From NCBI GenBank assembly GCA_001302245.1, contig LGYU01000022.1, forward strand, positions 62,001 through 126,000: 64,000 nt of DNA. The letters run 5' to 3'. This document shows positions 54,125 to 62,791 of the stretch, one piece after another. A program made the position numbers and the translations under genes. Position 1 is the first letter of the stretch; each line of letters opens with the position of its first letter. The stretch comes from Chitinophagaceae bacterium PMP191F (GTDB lineage Bacteria > Bacteroidota > Bacteroidia > Chitinophagales > Chitinophagaceae). The notes under the pieces were generated by a model. It had not been told where the DNA came from. It saw nothing but the letters and a program-made list of their open reading frames with translations, and made no database searches.

Positions 54125-55375
54125 ATGTTTGATCCACTACTCAGAACAATACCATCTAACATAGCGGGCGCTAAAACTGCCGGCTTTTTTCCACCCGTTG
54201 TACAACAGGCGACACCCGCTGCTCAGCAGCCACAAGTGTTGTCTGGATTTACATCTCCGCAGTTTACCAATACGGGTTTTGCCAATTTTGATGCTGTATA
54301 CAATGTAGATGGACCTGTTCCCAAAACAGGCACATTACAGATCACTCATAAAGTATTTCCGGTGTACCCTGCCTCTATGAACCAGGCGGAGCGTACTGCT
54401 TTTGAAACTGATCTTAAAAAAAGTGTACATGATGGCTGGAGTGATAAATACCTGCTTACACTGAACATTCCCGGTTTTGCACCGTATCGTTGTAAAGTAG
54501 AGGTAACGGTAAATATTGTAACTAATAAAAAAGATGCGCATACGGTGATTGATGTTGTAAAGCCGGGAGCCAAAGAAAAACGTTTCCGGTCGAGGGTGTC
54601 TGGCATCCATAAAGAAAAAGATTCAGCAACTACGCATACTGCAAAACTTGATCTTCGTGATCCCTCCAAACCAGAAGAACGCAGAACTGATACTGCTGAC
54701 CTGATCAAAAATGTAGGCAATTTTGATTTTGACAGTGCGGTGGTGAATAAGGATTGTGCAGATGATATACAGGAAATAAAACGTTTCATCAGCAGTATAC
54801 CTGCACCGGTCAATGCTGATAATTGTAAGTATACACTGGAATTTACGGGCAGAGCCAGTTCTGAAGGATCAGCAGCTTATAACAAGGAATTAAGTCGTAA
54901 AAGGATCAAAAGTGTTGAAGAAGAGCTGGGTTCGCAGGATGGGCGATGCTTTTCTATAGAAAACTCAATTGGTGAAAGAAACGCCTAAGCGGAGGCTGAG
55001 TACAGACGCGTAACTGTAGCGGTTTTTATCAATGATGCAGTTAAGACCAATAAAACACAACAGAATGTGGCTGCACATGAATTTGGTCATATGATAGGAT
55101 TGGGTGACGAATATATAGAATCAAAACCTGCAATCCCCGGTACATTGCCCAAGGAAATGGGAGACCAGCCTACGCATTATGACGTGGTGAAAGAGGGAAT
55201 TGACCAGGCTGCTGCCGATGAATTGCTGGTACAGAATTCTGACTCGATAATGGCATCTGGCAACACGGTAAAAAGAGGTCACTATATTGCTTTTGTAGCA
55301 GCACTGGATGCCATGACCAGGCCGGAAATGCCTGCCAACAGGCCGCAGCAACGAGTGGCATGGAAAGTGGAGTAA
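54125..55375 (+). pseudogene. OmpA-like plus metzincin-like protease cargo gene interrupted by an in-frame stop
   Basis: Reading from 54125 gives 287 codons, a TAA at 54986-54988, and then the same frame continues open for 128 codons to a TAA at 55373-55375. The first part ends inside an OmpA-like domain (FDSAVVNKD ... GRASSEGSAAYNKELSRKR ... IGERNA), and the sequence after the stop (AEAEYRRVTVAVF) supplies its missing last strand, so the stop splits one domain. Then comes VAAHEFGHMIGLGDEY (zinc helix, residues 318-330 counting the stop as 288) and a Met-turn SIMASGN, a complete metzincin-like protease core. In-frame starts after the stop are limited to GTG 55067, which would cut the protease. 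The original product was probably a 416-aa cargo protease; the catalytic part is lost unless the stop is read through or is an error. Confidence 0.8.
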
Positions 55376-55414
55376 GAACATGTTAATAAGAACCTTTCAA
55401 ATTAAAAAACAAGC

Positions 55415-56749
55415 ATGGCCACTAATAGCCAGAACATTGTAAGTGCATTGCAGAACTTCCGGCAATTATTACGCAACCGGCTGGAAAGTCATTTGAAAAA
55501 AGAAGATAAGGAACTTGCTGATATTTTTCCTGCTGTACAACTGGCTGAAGATGGAACTGCTTTACACCATTTCATTATACAGCATCAGTTTACTGTAGAA
55601 GAATATATAGCGCTGATGACTGCACTGGTACCGCATATACAACCGGCTTTTTTTGAAAACCTGATACAGGAATTTTTACCCAATGGGGGCGATTTTCCGG
55701 AATTTGGTGGTATAAAGGCCGGCAACAGTCGCAGCATTTTGCCAACCGGCGAAACGGTGCTGTTTATACTGGCAGGCAGTAATGTACCGGCACGTTTACA
55801 GCTACAGGAGCTTTTCAGCCAGGAACACCAGTTCTATAAAGAGAAACTTTTGTGGCTGGAAGATGTAAAAGAAGGCGAACCTGCTATCAGTGGAAAACTG
55901 GTATTGGCACAGGAGTATGTAGAGCTTTTTTTGTTTGATAAAGTATTGCTGCCGCGTTTCAGCCAGGAATTTCCTGCTAAAAAACTCAGTTCGCAAATGG
56001 AGTGGAGCGACCTGATATTGCATATACAGACTGCAGAACAGATCAATGATATTAGAACATGGTTACAGCACAATCAAACTTTGTTGCAGGACACAAGCAT
56101 TGCACGCAAATTAAAACCCGGTTACCGGGCATTGTTCTATGGACCGCCAGGTACGGGTAAAACATTAACAGTTACATTACTGGGCAAAGAGTTTGGTAAA
56201 GATGTTTATCGCATTGATCTTTCACAAGTGGTTTCCAAGTATATCGGCGAAACGGAAAAGAATCTTGAAAAAGTATTCAGTAAAGCGGAGAACAAAGACT
56301 GGATACTGTTTTTTGACGAAGCAGATGCATTGTTTGGCAAACGAACCAACGTCAGTAGTTCACATGACCGTTTTGCCAACCAGGAAGTGTCTTATTTGCT
56401 GCAAAGGGTAGAAGACTTTCCGGGTTTACTGATCCTGGCATCCAATTTCAAAAGCAACCTGGATAAAGCTTTCACACGCCGTTTTCATACCATGATCCAT
56501 TTCCCCATGCCCGGAGCCGGTGAGCGACTGGAGATATGGAAAAAAACAATTCCCGCAATGATCAGTCTGGAACAGGATGTAGACCTGAATGTAATTGCAC
56601 AAAAGTTTGAACTGAGTGGCGCATCTATTCTAAATATTGTACAGTTCGCTTCCCTGCGTGCTATCAGCAGCGGAAAAATGATAATTGACCAGCAGGACCT
56701 GCTTACCGGAATCAAGCGTGAGTTCTGGAAAGATGAAAAAACAATCTGA
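55415..56749 (+). CDS. AAA+ ATPase of the contractile injection system (Afp15-like)
   Basis: A 444-aa protein. The N-terminal 200 residues are family-specific (FHHFIIQHQFTVEEYIALM-like helix, ILPTGETVLFILAG). The AAA+ module starts near residue 240: Walker A GPPGTGKT, the second helix region DLSQVVSKYIGETEKNLEKVF, Walker B ILFFDEADALFGKR, and sensor/arginine-finger region SNLDKAFTRRFH. Afp15/Pvc15 homologues act in assembly, probably loading cargo or remodelling the tube, rather than recycling the sheath like ClpV. It is the last gene of the operon and is followed by a strong terminator 26 bp later. Confidence 0.93.
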   Translation: MATNSQNIVSALQNFRQLLRNRLESHLKKEDKELADIFPAVQLAEDGTALHHFIIQHQFTVEEYIALMTALVPHIQPAFFENLIQEFLPNGGDFPEFGGIKAGNSRSILPTGETVLFILAGSNVPARLQLQELFSQEHQFYKEKLLWLEDVKEGEPAISGKLVLAQEYVELFLFDKVLLPRFSQEFPAKKLSSQMEWSDLILHIQTAEQINDIRTWLQHNQTLLQDTSIARKLKPGYRALFYGPPGTGKTLTVTLLGKEFGKDVYRIDLSQVVSKYIGETEKNLEKVFSKAENKDWILFFDEADALFGKRTNVSSSHDRFANQEVSYLLQRVEDFPGLLILASNFKSNLDKAFTRRFHTMIHFPMPGAGERLEIWKKTIPAMISLEQDVDLNVIAQKFELSGASILNIVQFASLRAISSGKMIIDQQDLLTGIKREFWKDEKTI

Positions 56750-56775
56750 GCATTTTATACTATTCTTCTAAAAGA

Positions 56776-56805
56776 AAAGGTTGTCCTTTTTGAAGGACAA
56801 CCTTT
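56776..56805 (+). terminator. Terminator of the eCIS operon
   Basis: A 13-bp perfect stem (56776-56788 with 56793-56805, core AAGGTTGTCCTT) and loop TTTG. Both sides are T/A rich, so it may also stop the convergent beta-helix gene. No other strong hairpin was seen in 30.7-56.7 kb. Confidence 0.9.
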
Positions 56806-56828
56806 CTCATTGAACGGCTTTGATAGGA

Positions 56829-59276
56829 CTATTTCAGTTTCAATACCTGTTTGATCACAGACGTGGTATTGCCTTTTATTTCGAGTATATACATACCTCC
56901 CGGTAATTTACTTACATCAGAAAGATTGATGTTGTTGGTACCTGCACCACCGGTTGTGTAATACGTTTTTACTACACGGCCGGATTGATCGAACATGCGG
57001 ATAACAAGGTTTTCTTCAGCCGCAAGCTGGTAAGAAACATTGATTTGGCTGGTAAACGGATTGGGAGTTGTTTTAACCTGGTTATCACCTATGTCGCCAC
57101 GTAATACAATAACACGGCTGAGTGTTGACTGGCCATCTACATCTACTTGTTTCAGGCGATAATGGTTGATTGCAGCAGTTGCATTTTCATCAGTGAAATT
57201 GTATGCATTGGTTACACCACCCAGCCCGCTGACAGTACCGATCTTGGTAAAGTGTGTGCCATCAGTACTTTTCTCTACTTCAAACTGTTTGTTATTTACT
57301 TCGTTGGTGGTAGTCCAGGTAAGATATGCCTTACCCTTATTCAAACGACCTTTGAATGAAGTAAGTGTTACCGGTGTAACTGTGAATTTAAAGTTTCCGC
57401 CAAACTCTGAGGTACTGCCGGCGCCAGTAGTGTTTACATAAGCCACTGCTACAATATTGGTACCGCCGGTAATGCTTACCGGTAATGAACTTGTGGGAAC
57501 TGTAAAACTGAATTTATTTTCTGTAATGGTACCGGCAAACCCAGTGCCTTCGTCTGCTCCATTATAAGTACCGACATCTGTTGCATCATCCGTTACAGTG
57601 CCCAGCGTGGCATTATCCTGTCCGCGGAACAGCAGGATTTGGCCTTGTCCAAAGGTTTTGGTAAAACCGGGTTGCAGGGGGTGAGGCCCTGCGTCTGCCA
57701 CGAAAAATTCAACCACTGTGTTGGGACGCGAAAAACCGGTAATGGTAAGATGAGTGTTTGTCCCATCCATAGATACAGAAGTGATCACGGGAGCATTCAG
57801 CTTTTCATTGGCTTTGCCTGCACCACTGCCATTGTCGTTGGAAGAAATACCGTCATCACCCAGGTCAATGCCCAGCAATGTATTTTGAAAAATAGAGTTG
57901 GAAGCAATTTTGTTGCCTGTACAGGTAGCACCGTTTATGGGGTTGCGTATAACAACGCCGTTCTGGTTATGGGCAATCAGGTTGACCATGCCTGCATGAT
58001 TAGGCTTTGCATAATCAACACCTATAATGTTATTGTTGGCTCCGAACGATCCGAAACTGGCATAGATCAGTATGCCTGCATTGGCATTGCCAGCTACCAG
58101 CGCGCCATCATCACTGGTGCCTATTGCATTACCGGCCACAATATTATCAGAAGCATTTGCTTCAAAACCATAAAAATATTCGGATGATATTATAATGCCA
58201 TAACCATCGTTATAACCAATAATGTTCATTTCCTGGTAGTCAGATGTACCGTCGCCATTGGTTCCGATTACATTTTCTGAGCTGCCTAATAAATGAATAC
58301 CATTGCCTTGGTTGCCTGCTGCATTCCAGTTAATATCAAGACCAATATTGTTGCCGGCAATGGTGTTTTGTTTTGACTGACCGATTACAATGCCATTACT
58401 ATCATTGTTACAGATATAATTGATCTCTACATCATCAGACTGGTTATCTCCATCGGTACCAATAACGTTATTGTCCGCACCTACAGTCAGCAAAATGCCA
58501 AAACGTTTGTTGCCAAAAGCTGCACCGCCTCCACCATTCTTATTTAACCCGATGAAGTTGCCCGCAACTTTTGAGCTGATGGTTTTCCATAATATGATAC
58601 CGTCGCCATTATAACCGGAACCATCGCCTTTACTGCCACATATCAGGTTCCCTTCGTTAATATCGTCGGTGCCATTACCATCAGTACCGATAATGATATT
58701 GGCGTTGATGTCGAAATAGTTCACATTGGAAGCTATACCGCCCAGCTTGTTGCCAATACCGGTGGTCATACCGGTATTATCAGTACCGATATAGTTGCCC
58801 CATATAAAGATATTATTATATACCAGTACAGGTTTAGCGCCACCGGAAGGACTGATGCGGATGGCATAGCCGGGTGAATTGTAAATTGCCAGACCTGCAA
58901 TCGTAACATCACTACTTAAAATGGTAAAAATATCACCGGAACCAATGCCTGCACCATTGATATTGATCAGGATGGTTCTGGAAGCAATAGGGCCGGGCGT
59001 AGTGCCTGCCTGTAAGTAACCATTGATCTCAAGCTGATCGTAAATAGCGGGTAATGGTGATGTAAGATTGATAGTAGAAACACCGGCAGGTAATGAAAAC
59101 GTGATCCTGTCGGCACCCGAATTCAGATTAGCCTGATCAATTGCGTCGGCCAGTGAGCCGGCTCCTGAATTGTTGGTGTTGGTAACTGTAAAGTCTGTTG
59201 CTGATGCATGCTGCATGATAATACTACATAAAAAAGCAGCAGAGATCCTGAGCAGGTTCTTGTAAAATTGTGGCAT
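56829..59276 (-). CDS. Secreted right-handed beta-helix protein with T9SS C-terminal sorting domain
   Basis: An 815-aa protein with a signal peptide (MPQFYKNLLRISAAFLCSII). After DFTVTNTNNSGAGSLADAIDQAN, the opening of the CSLREA-like class, there is a long region of parallel beta-helix coils (residues about 80-470) with repeats of the form N-x-I-G-T-D-G-N/D-G. Then a fibronectin-like segment with LTSFKGRLNKGKAYLTW and the type A sorting domain (about 735-815: NPFTSQINVSYQL, FDQSGRVVKTY, LPGGMYILEIKG, ending VLKLK). Such proteins leave the cell by the type IX system and are anchored or released at the surface; ligand or substrate is unknown. It is convergent with the eCIS operon. Confidence 0.88.
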   Translation of the reverse strand: MPQFYKNLLRISAAFLCSIIMQHASATDFTVTNTNNSGAGSLADAIDQANLNSGADRITFSLPAGVSTINLTSPLPAIYDQLEINGYLQAGTTPGPIASRTILININGAGIGSGDIFTILSSDVTIAGLAIYNSPGYAIRISPSGGAKPVLVYNNIFIWGNYIGTDNTGMTTGIGNKLGGIASNVNYFDINANIIIGTDGNGTDDINEGNLICGSKGDGSGYNGDGIILWKTISSKVAGNFIGLNKNGGGGAAFGNKRFGILLTVGADNNVIGTDGDNQSDDVEINYICNNDSNGIVIGQSKQNTIAGNNIGLDINWNAAGNQGNGIHLLGSSENVIGTNGDGTSDYQEMNIIGYNDGYGIIISSEYFYGFEANASDNIVAGNAIGTSDDGALVAGNANAGILIYASFGSFGANNNIIGVDYAKPNHAGMVNLIAHNQNGVVIRNPINGATCTGNKIASNSIFQNTLLGIDLGDDGISSNDNGSGAGKANEKLNAPVITSVSMDGTNTHLTITGFSRPNTVVEFFVADAGPHPLQPGFTKTFGQGQILLFRGQDNATLGTVTDDATDVGTYNGADEGTGFAGTITENKFSFTVPTSSLPVSITGGTNIVAVAYVNTTGAGSTSEFGGNFKFTVTPVTLTSFKGRLNKGKAYLTWTTTNEVNNKQFEVEKSTDGTHFTKIGTVSGLGGVTNAYNFTDENATAAINHYRLKQVDVDGQSTLSRVIVLRGDIGDNQVKTTPNPFTSQINVSYQLAAEENLVIRMFDQSGRVVKTYYTTGGAGTNNINLSDVSKLPGGMYILEIKGNTTSVIKQVLKLK

Positions 59277-59802
59277 ACAACCAGGTTTTTTTTGGGAGTT
59301 CAGAGATGAATTACAGCGGATGCGGATTCTGTTGGCTTTTCCGGAAGGAGATGAGGATCTATTAATTATGTACTAAAAATAAATACCTTCCATTAAATAA
59401 GCAACGCTTATTTTATTTTTTCCGAAAAGTTTATTGAAACAGTGTCCGGACTGGCCCTGAATATGCTTGTTCTGTATGGCTTCAGAACAGTATATACCTG
59501 GTGTGTGTAGTGTTGAATCATAGGATATAAATTTGAGCAAAGAAAAAAGACTGCTTCCACACAAAAAATAGGTGAAAAATATTAGCTAAGCGCTATTGTA
59601 CAAACACTGTAAAACTTCATAGCAGCCACTGTAAAATCCGATGCAGAATATACGATGCTTATAAGGCTGTATCAACGGATGATAGCGATAGAAATATTGC
59701 TATCCCTTAGCTTATAATGGCTCATTATCGGCCATATTATAGCCAACTGTAATGTATGATGATTGTGTAGGAGAAACATTATGCGTGAAAACGCATAGCT
59801 CA
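59277..59802. other. Gene-poor spacer between the beta-helix gene and nnr
   Basis: No supported gene. Two short inverted repeats are visible: GATAGC/GCTATC (near 59677-59700) and TATGCG/CGCATA (59780-59785 with 59792-59797), the latter close to the nnr stop codon and possibly a weak terminator without a T run. No TAnnTTTG box for the beta-helix gene was found. Confidence 0.45.
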
Positions 59803-61308
59803 TCAGGCTGTCATCACCTGCAGAAAGGCTTTACCCAGGTAGTCTGTAATGTCTGAAGCAATCATTGCTTCCTGTGAGAGTGCTGTTGCTGCAAGATCAC
59901 CTGCCAGTCCGTGTAAAAATACACCGGCAATAGCGGCCTGTTCTGCTACATAACCCTGCGCCAGCAATCCTGTGATGATCCCGGTCAATACATCGCCACT
60001 GCCGCCGGTAGCCATGCCTGCATTACCAGTACTGTTGAACCAGGTTTTTCCACCAGGGGTAATGATAGCTGTATAATGACCTTTTAGTACAATGACAATG
60101 TTTAGGGCGGCAGCCTGTTGCTGTGCCAGCGTCAGTTTTTCAAAATCATTGGTAGCAGGGCCAAACAGTCTTTCAAATTCGCGCACATGCGGTGTGAGGA
60201 TAGTACCTGCAGGTAAGTGCTGCAACAGGTCTTTGTTAACAGATAGTACATTCAATGCATCAGCATCTATCACCAGGTTGCTGGTTTCTGTAAATACTTT
60301 TTCCAGCAAGACGGCATGTGTATTGTATTGACCCAATCCCGGTCCGATGCCCACTGCATTGTATGATGTAAGCGCCGGTAGTGTTTGCAGGTACTCAACA
60401 TTTGTTGCGGCTGTATGGCACATGGCTTCGGGTACTGTAGACTGTAGTATAATATAACCCACGGATGGAATGTGACAGGTCAGTTTTCCGGTGCCGCTGC
60501 GTAAGCAGGCTTTGGCACTTAGTATAGCAGCGCCCATCATGCCTTTGCTGCCGGCAATTAACGCTGCATGTCCGTAGTTTCCTTTATGTGCAAAACGGTT
60601 GCGTGGACGTAATATAGAACGGATCAATGGTTGATCCGTCATTTCATACGGCATGTGCAGGGTGTTAATGAAATCTGGGTGAAGACCAATCGGCAGGATA
60701 TGCAGGTTGCCGGTATTGGCGGCATTTTCCGGTAGCAGAAATGCCAGCTTGTAACATTGAAAACTGACAGTATGTGTAGCCCTGACCACTGTATTGCCGC
60801 GTGAACTCTTATCGGTATACAATCCGCTCGGAATATCCACGGCAATAACTTCGCAACCTGACTGGTTGATATGTTGTATCACTGCAGCGGTTAAACCTTC
60901 TGCAGGCCTGTTCAATCCTGTACCCAGTAAGGCATCGATCGCTATTTCACCAGGCACCAGCGGATGCAGGTTTTCTTCTGTGCTGATGAACCGGATGGTG
61001 ACACTGGTTTCGTGCAAACGGGCCAGGTTTACCTGGAAATCGCCGGTGCCTTTGTGCCCGAATTCCAATATGTTTACTGTAACTATATGACCGCTCAATG
61101 CCAGCAGGCGTGCTATTACCAGTCCATCGCCGCCGTTGTTGCCTTTACCGCAGAAAACGGTAAAAGACCTGCCCCTATATCCGTGCAATAAAAGCCAGTT
61201 GTAAAAAGCTGAAGCGGCTCTTTCCATCAGGTCAACCGATGTTACCGGTTCATGTTGAATAGTAAATTCATCCCAGGCGCGCACCTGTTCCGCTACAAGA
61301 ATTTGCAT
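59803..61308 (-). CDS. nnr: Bifunctional NAD(P)H-hydrate repair enzyme (epimerase plus ADP-dependent dehydratase)
   Basis: A 501-aa fusion of both repair activities. The N-terminal YjeF domain (about 1-215) has FCGKGNNGGDGLVIARLL and the VDIPSGL strand for epimerising hydrated NADH/NADPH. The C-terminal ribokinase-like domain (about 225-495) has GHAALIAGSKGMMGAAILSAKA, then LTPHVREFERL and the GSGDVLTGIITGLLAQG nucleotide-binding motif for ADP-dependent dehydration. Together they restore cofactors damaged by hydration. It lies 12 bp behind the hydrolase gene, which suggests one transcript. Confidence 0.95.
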   Translation of the reverse strand: MQILVAEQVRAWDEFTIQHEPVTSVDLMERAASAFYNWLLLHGYRGRSFTVFCGKGNNGGDGLVIARLLALSGHIVTVNILEFGHKGTGDFQVNLARLHETSVTIRFISTEENLHPLVPGEIAIDALLGTGLNRPAEGLTAAVIQHINQSGCEVIAVDIPSGLYTDKSSRGNTVVRATHTVSFQCYKLAFLLPENAANTGNLHILPIGLHPDFINTLHMPYEMTDQPLIRSILRPRNRFAHKGNYGHAALIAGSKGMMGAAILSAKACLRSGTGKLTCHIPSVGYIILQSTVPEAMCHTAATNVEYLQTLPALTSYNAVGIGPGLGQYNTHAVLLEKVFTETSNLVIDADALNVLSVNKDLLQHLPAGTILTPHVREFERLFGPATNDFEKLTLAQQQAAALNIVIVLKGHYTAIITPGGKTWFNSTGNAGMATGGSGDVLTGIITGLLAQGYVAEQAAIAGVFLHGLAGDLAATALSQEAMIASDITDYLGKAFLQVMTA

Positions 61309-61320
61309 ACGGAAATTTAC

Positions 61321-62646
61321 CTACTTTTTGGGAGTAACAGCAGTGCGGGCACGTTTCTTTTTATGGACAACAGCATGACGTTTGGAAGTAGTGGTGCGAC
61401 GTACCGTATGTTTTACAGGTTTAGGCGTTGCTGCAGCTACGGGAGCAGGAGTTGTACTGTTTACTACGCCTTCGTTGTCTGGTTCCTCTTCAAAGCTGCC
61501 CCCCTGCATATAATCGCCAAAAATATCGGCCATGGTTTTGATGGCGTATATTTTCTGGCAATCGTTATTGCTGAGGCCAATGATGGTCACATCTTCATCG
61601 GGTAAACGGTAGAATGCTGCACGGTTACCATGCCACCAGCCATTGTGATAAATGATTTTCTTACCGTTCTTCAGGTTGTACATTCTCCAGCCCAGGCCAT
61701 AATTTTTGATGCCGGGTTTTTCGTTGCTGTAACCTCTATAAGCCGCTTCCAGCGTAGCAGGAGTGAACAGGCTGTCAGAACGCAGTGCCTGATCCCATTT
61801 CAGCAGGTCCTGGGGGGTGCTGTAAATATTTTTATCGCCGTATACCATGTCCAGGAACTCAAATTTATAAGGACGGCCACTGGTGTAATAAGAATGCAGG
61901 TAGGTAGCAGAATCTGCTGCTGTAAACACATAGCTATTGTTCATGTGCAGCGGCTCAAAAAAAGTATGCTGCATAAAATCATGATAGGAAAGACCGCTTA
62001 CTTTTTCAATGATCAGCGCCAGCAACGCAAAGTTGGTATTGGAATAGCTGAAAGCACGATCAGCTCTGTTAACCGGAAGTGTTTTGGTATGTGAAATGAT
62101 AAAATCCAGCACATCCTGGTTACTCACCATTTTACGCCTGTTCCATCCCATAGAAGCCATATAGTGATCGTACTTGGGCAAGCCGCTGCGATGGTTCAGT
62201 AATAGTTTTACCGTAATAGCAGGATAAGGAAACCCTGGCAGGTAAGTACTTACAGGGCTGTCTATGTTCAGTTTCCCGTCCTGCCACAGTTTCAGAATAC
62301 CCATGGCAGTAAAGGTTTTGGAAGTAGAAGCAAGATGAAAGGGGGTAGTGGCGGTAATGGAATCTTTTTTTATCCTTGGGTTATCATACCCCATATATTC
62401 CTGGTAAATGATCTGCCCGTTCTTGGCAACCAGTACGCTGCCATTCAAGCGGCCGTTACCGAACATAGAGTCTATAAAACCCTTTACACGTTCAGCATAC
62501 ACGTTCTTTTCACCAGCAGGAACCCGCGCACCGGCAGCAGACAGGGTAGCCTGCACAGTAACGGGTACAGAATCTTTCACTTTACTATTTCCATCGCCAC
62601 AGCCTATCAGTAAAAATGGTGCAATCCAAAGCATGTTTTTCAACAA
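61321..62646 (-). CDS. Serine hydrolase lipoprotein of the beta-lactamase class C family
   Basis: A 441-aa protein with a lipoprotein signal (MLKNMLWIAPFLLIGC). The active-site triad of the family is present: STSKTF (SxxK), YSNTNF (YxN) and the third motif in IIYHNGWWHG (HxG, in place of KTG). Peptidoglycan-like peptides, esters or D-amino acid substrates are possible. The last 60 residues are an Ala/Pro/Thr stretch followed by a strongly basic tail (HTVRRTTTSKRHAVVHKKKR), unusual for this family and perhaps a contact to the cell wall or outer membrane lipids. Upstream gene of the nnr pair; divergent from serA. Confidence 0.88.
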   Translation of the reverse strand: MLKNMLWIAPFLLIGCGDGNSKVKDSVPVTVQATLSAAGARVPAGEKNVYAERVKGFIDSMFGNGRLNGSVLVAKNGQIIYQEYMGYDNPRIKKDSITATTPFHLASTSKTFTAMGILKLWQDGKLNIDSPVSTYLPGFPYPAITVKLLLNHRSGLPKYDHYMASMGWNRRKMVSNQDVLDFIISHTKTLPVNRADRAFSYSNTNFALLALIIEKVSGLSYHDFMQHTFFEPLHMNNSYVFTAADSATYLHSYYTSGRPYKFEFLDMVYGDKNIYSTPQDLLKWDQALRSDSLFTPATLEAAYRGYSNEKPGIKNYGLGWRMYNLKNGKKIIYHNGWWHGNRAAFYRLPDEDVTIIGLSNNDCQKIYAIKTMADIFGDYMQGGSFEEEPDNEGVVNSTTPAPVAAATPKPVKHTVRRTTTSKRHAVVHKKKRARTAVTPKK

Positions 62647-62673
62647 GAGTACTTTTTCGGGTTAGTAATCGGG

Positions 62674-62681
62674 CAAATTTA
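62674..62681 (-). promoter_or_regulatory. -7 promoter box of the serine hydrolase gene
   Basis: On the minus strand TAAATTTG, an exact TAnnTTTG match, about 28 bp before the ATG at 62646. Confidence 0.45.
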
Positions 62682-62791
62682 CGGCAAACACACTTCAGTC
62701 AGAACGCCACAATACGTTTTTCCGTTTCAATTTTATGAGACATATTTGCAGTTCTTGCAACACACTAACGTAAAAGTCGGGGGATTTATAT

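Noticed and set aside
54980-55070. A frameshift between the OmpA-like and protease parts
   Set aside because: Both parts are in the same frame (54125 and 55067 differ by a multiple of three), so only the TAA codon interrupts the gene.
55067-55375. An independent small protease gene starting at GTG 55067
   Set aside because: The GTG lies three codons before the HEFGH helix, so the product would lack the preceding strand and part of the fold.
30743-56749. VgrG, PAAR and Hcp-like genes as a type VI secretion system
   Set aside because: No TssJ/L/M membrane complex, no TssB/C pair and no ClpV-type ATPase are present. The single sheath, DUF4255, LysM hub, tape measure and Afp15-like ATPase point to an eCIS.
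57850-58900. Repeated codon patterns in the beta-helix gene as a CRISPR or tandem DNA repeat
   Set aside because: The repetition is at protein level (beta-helix coils) with no exact spaced repeats.
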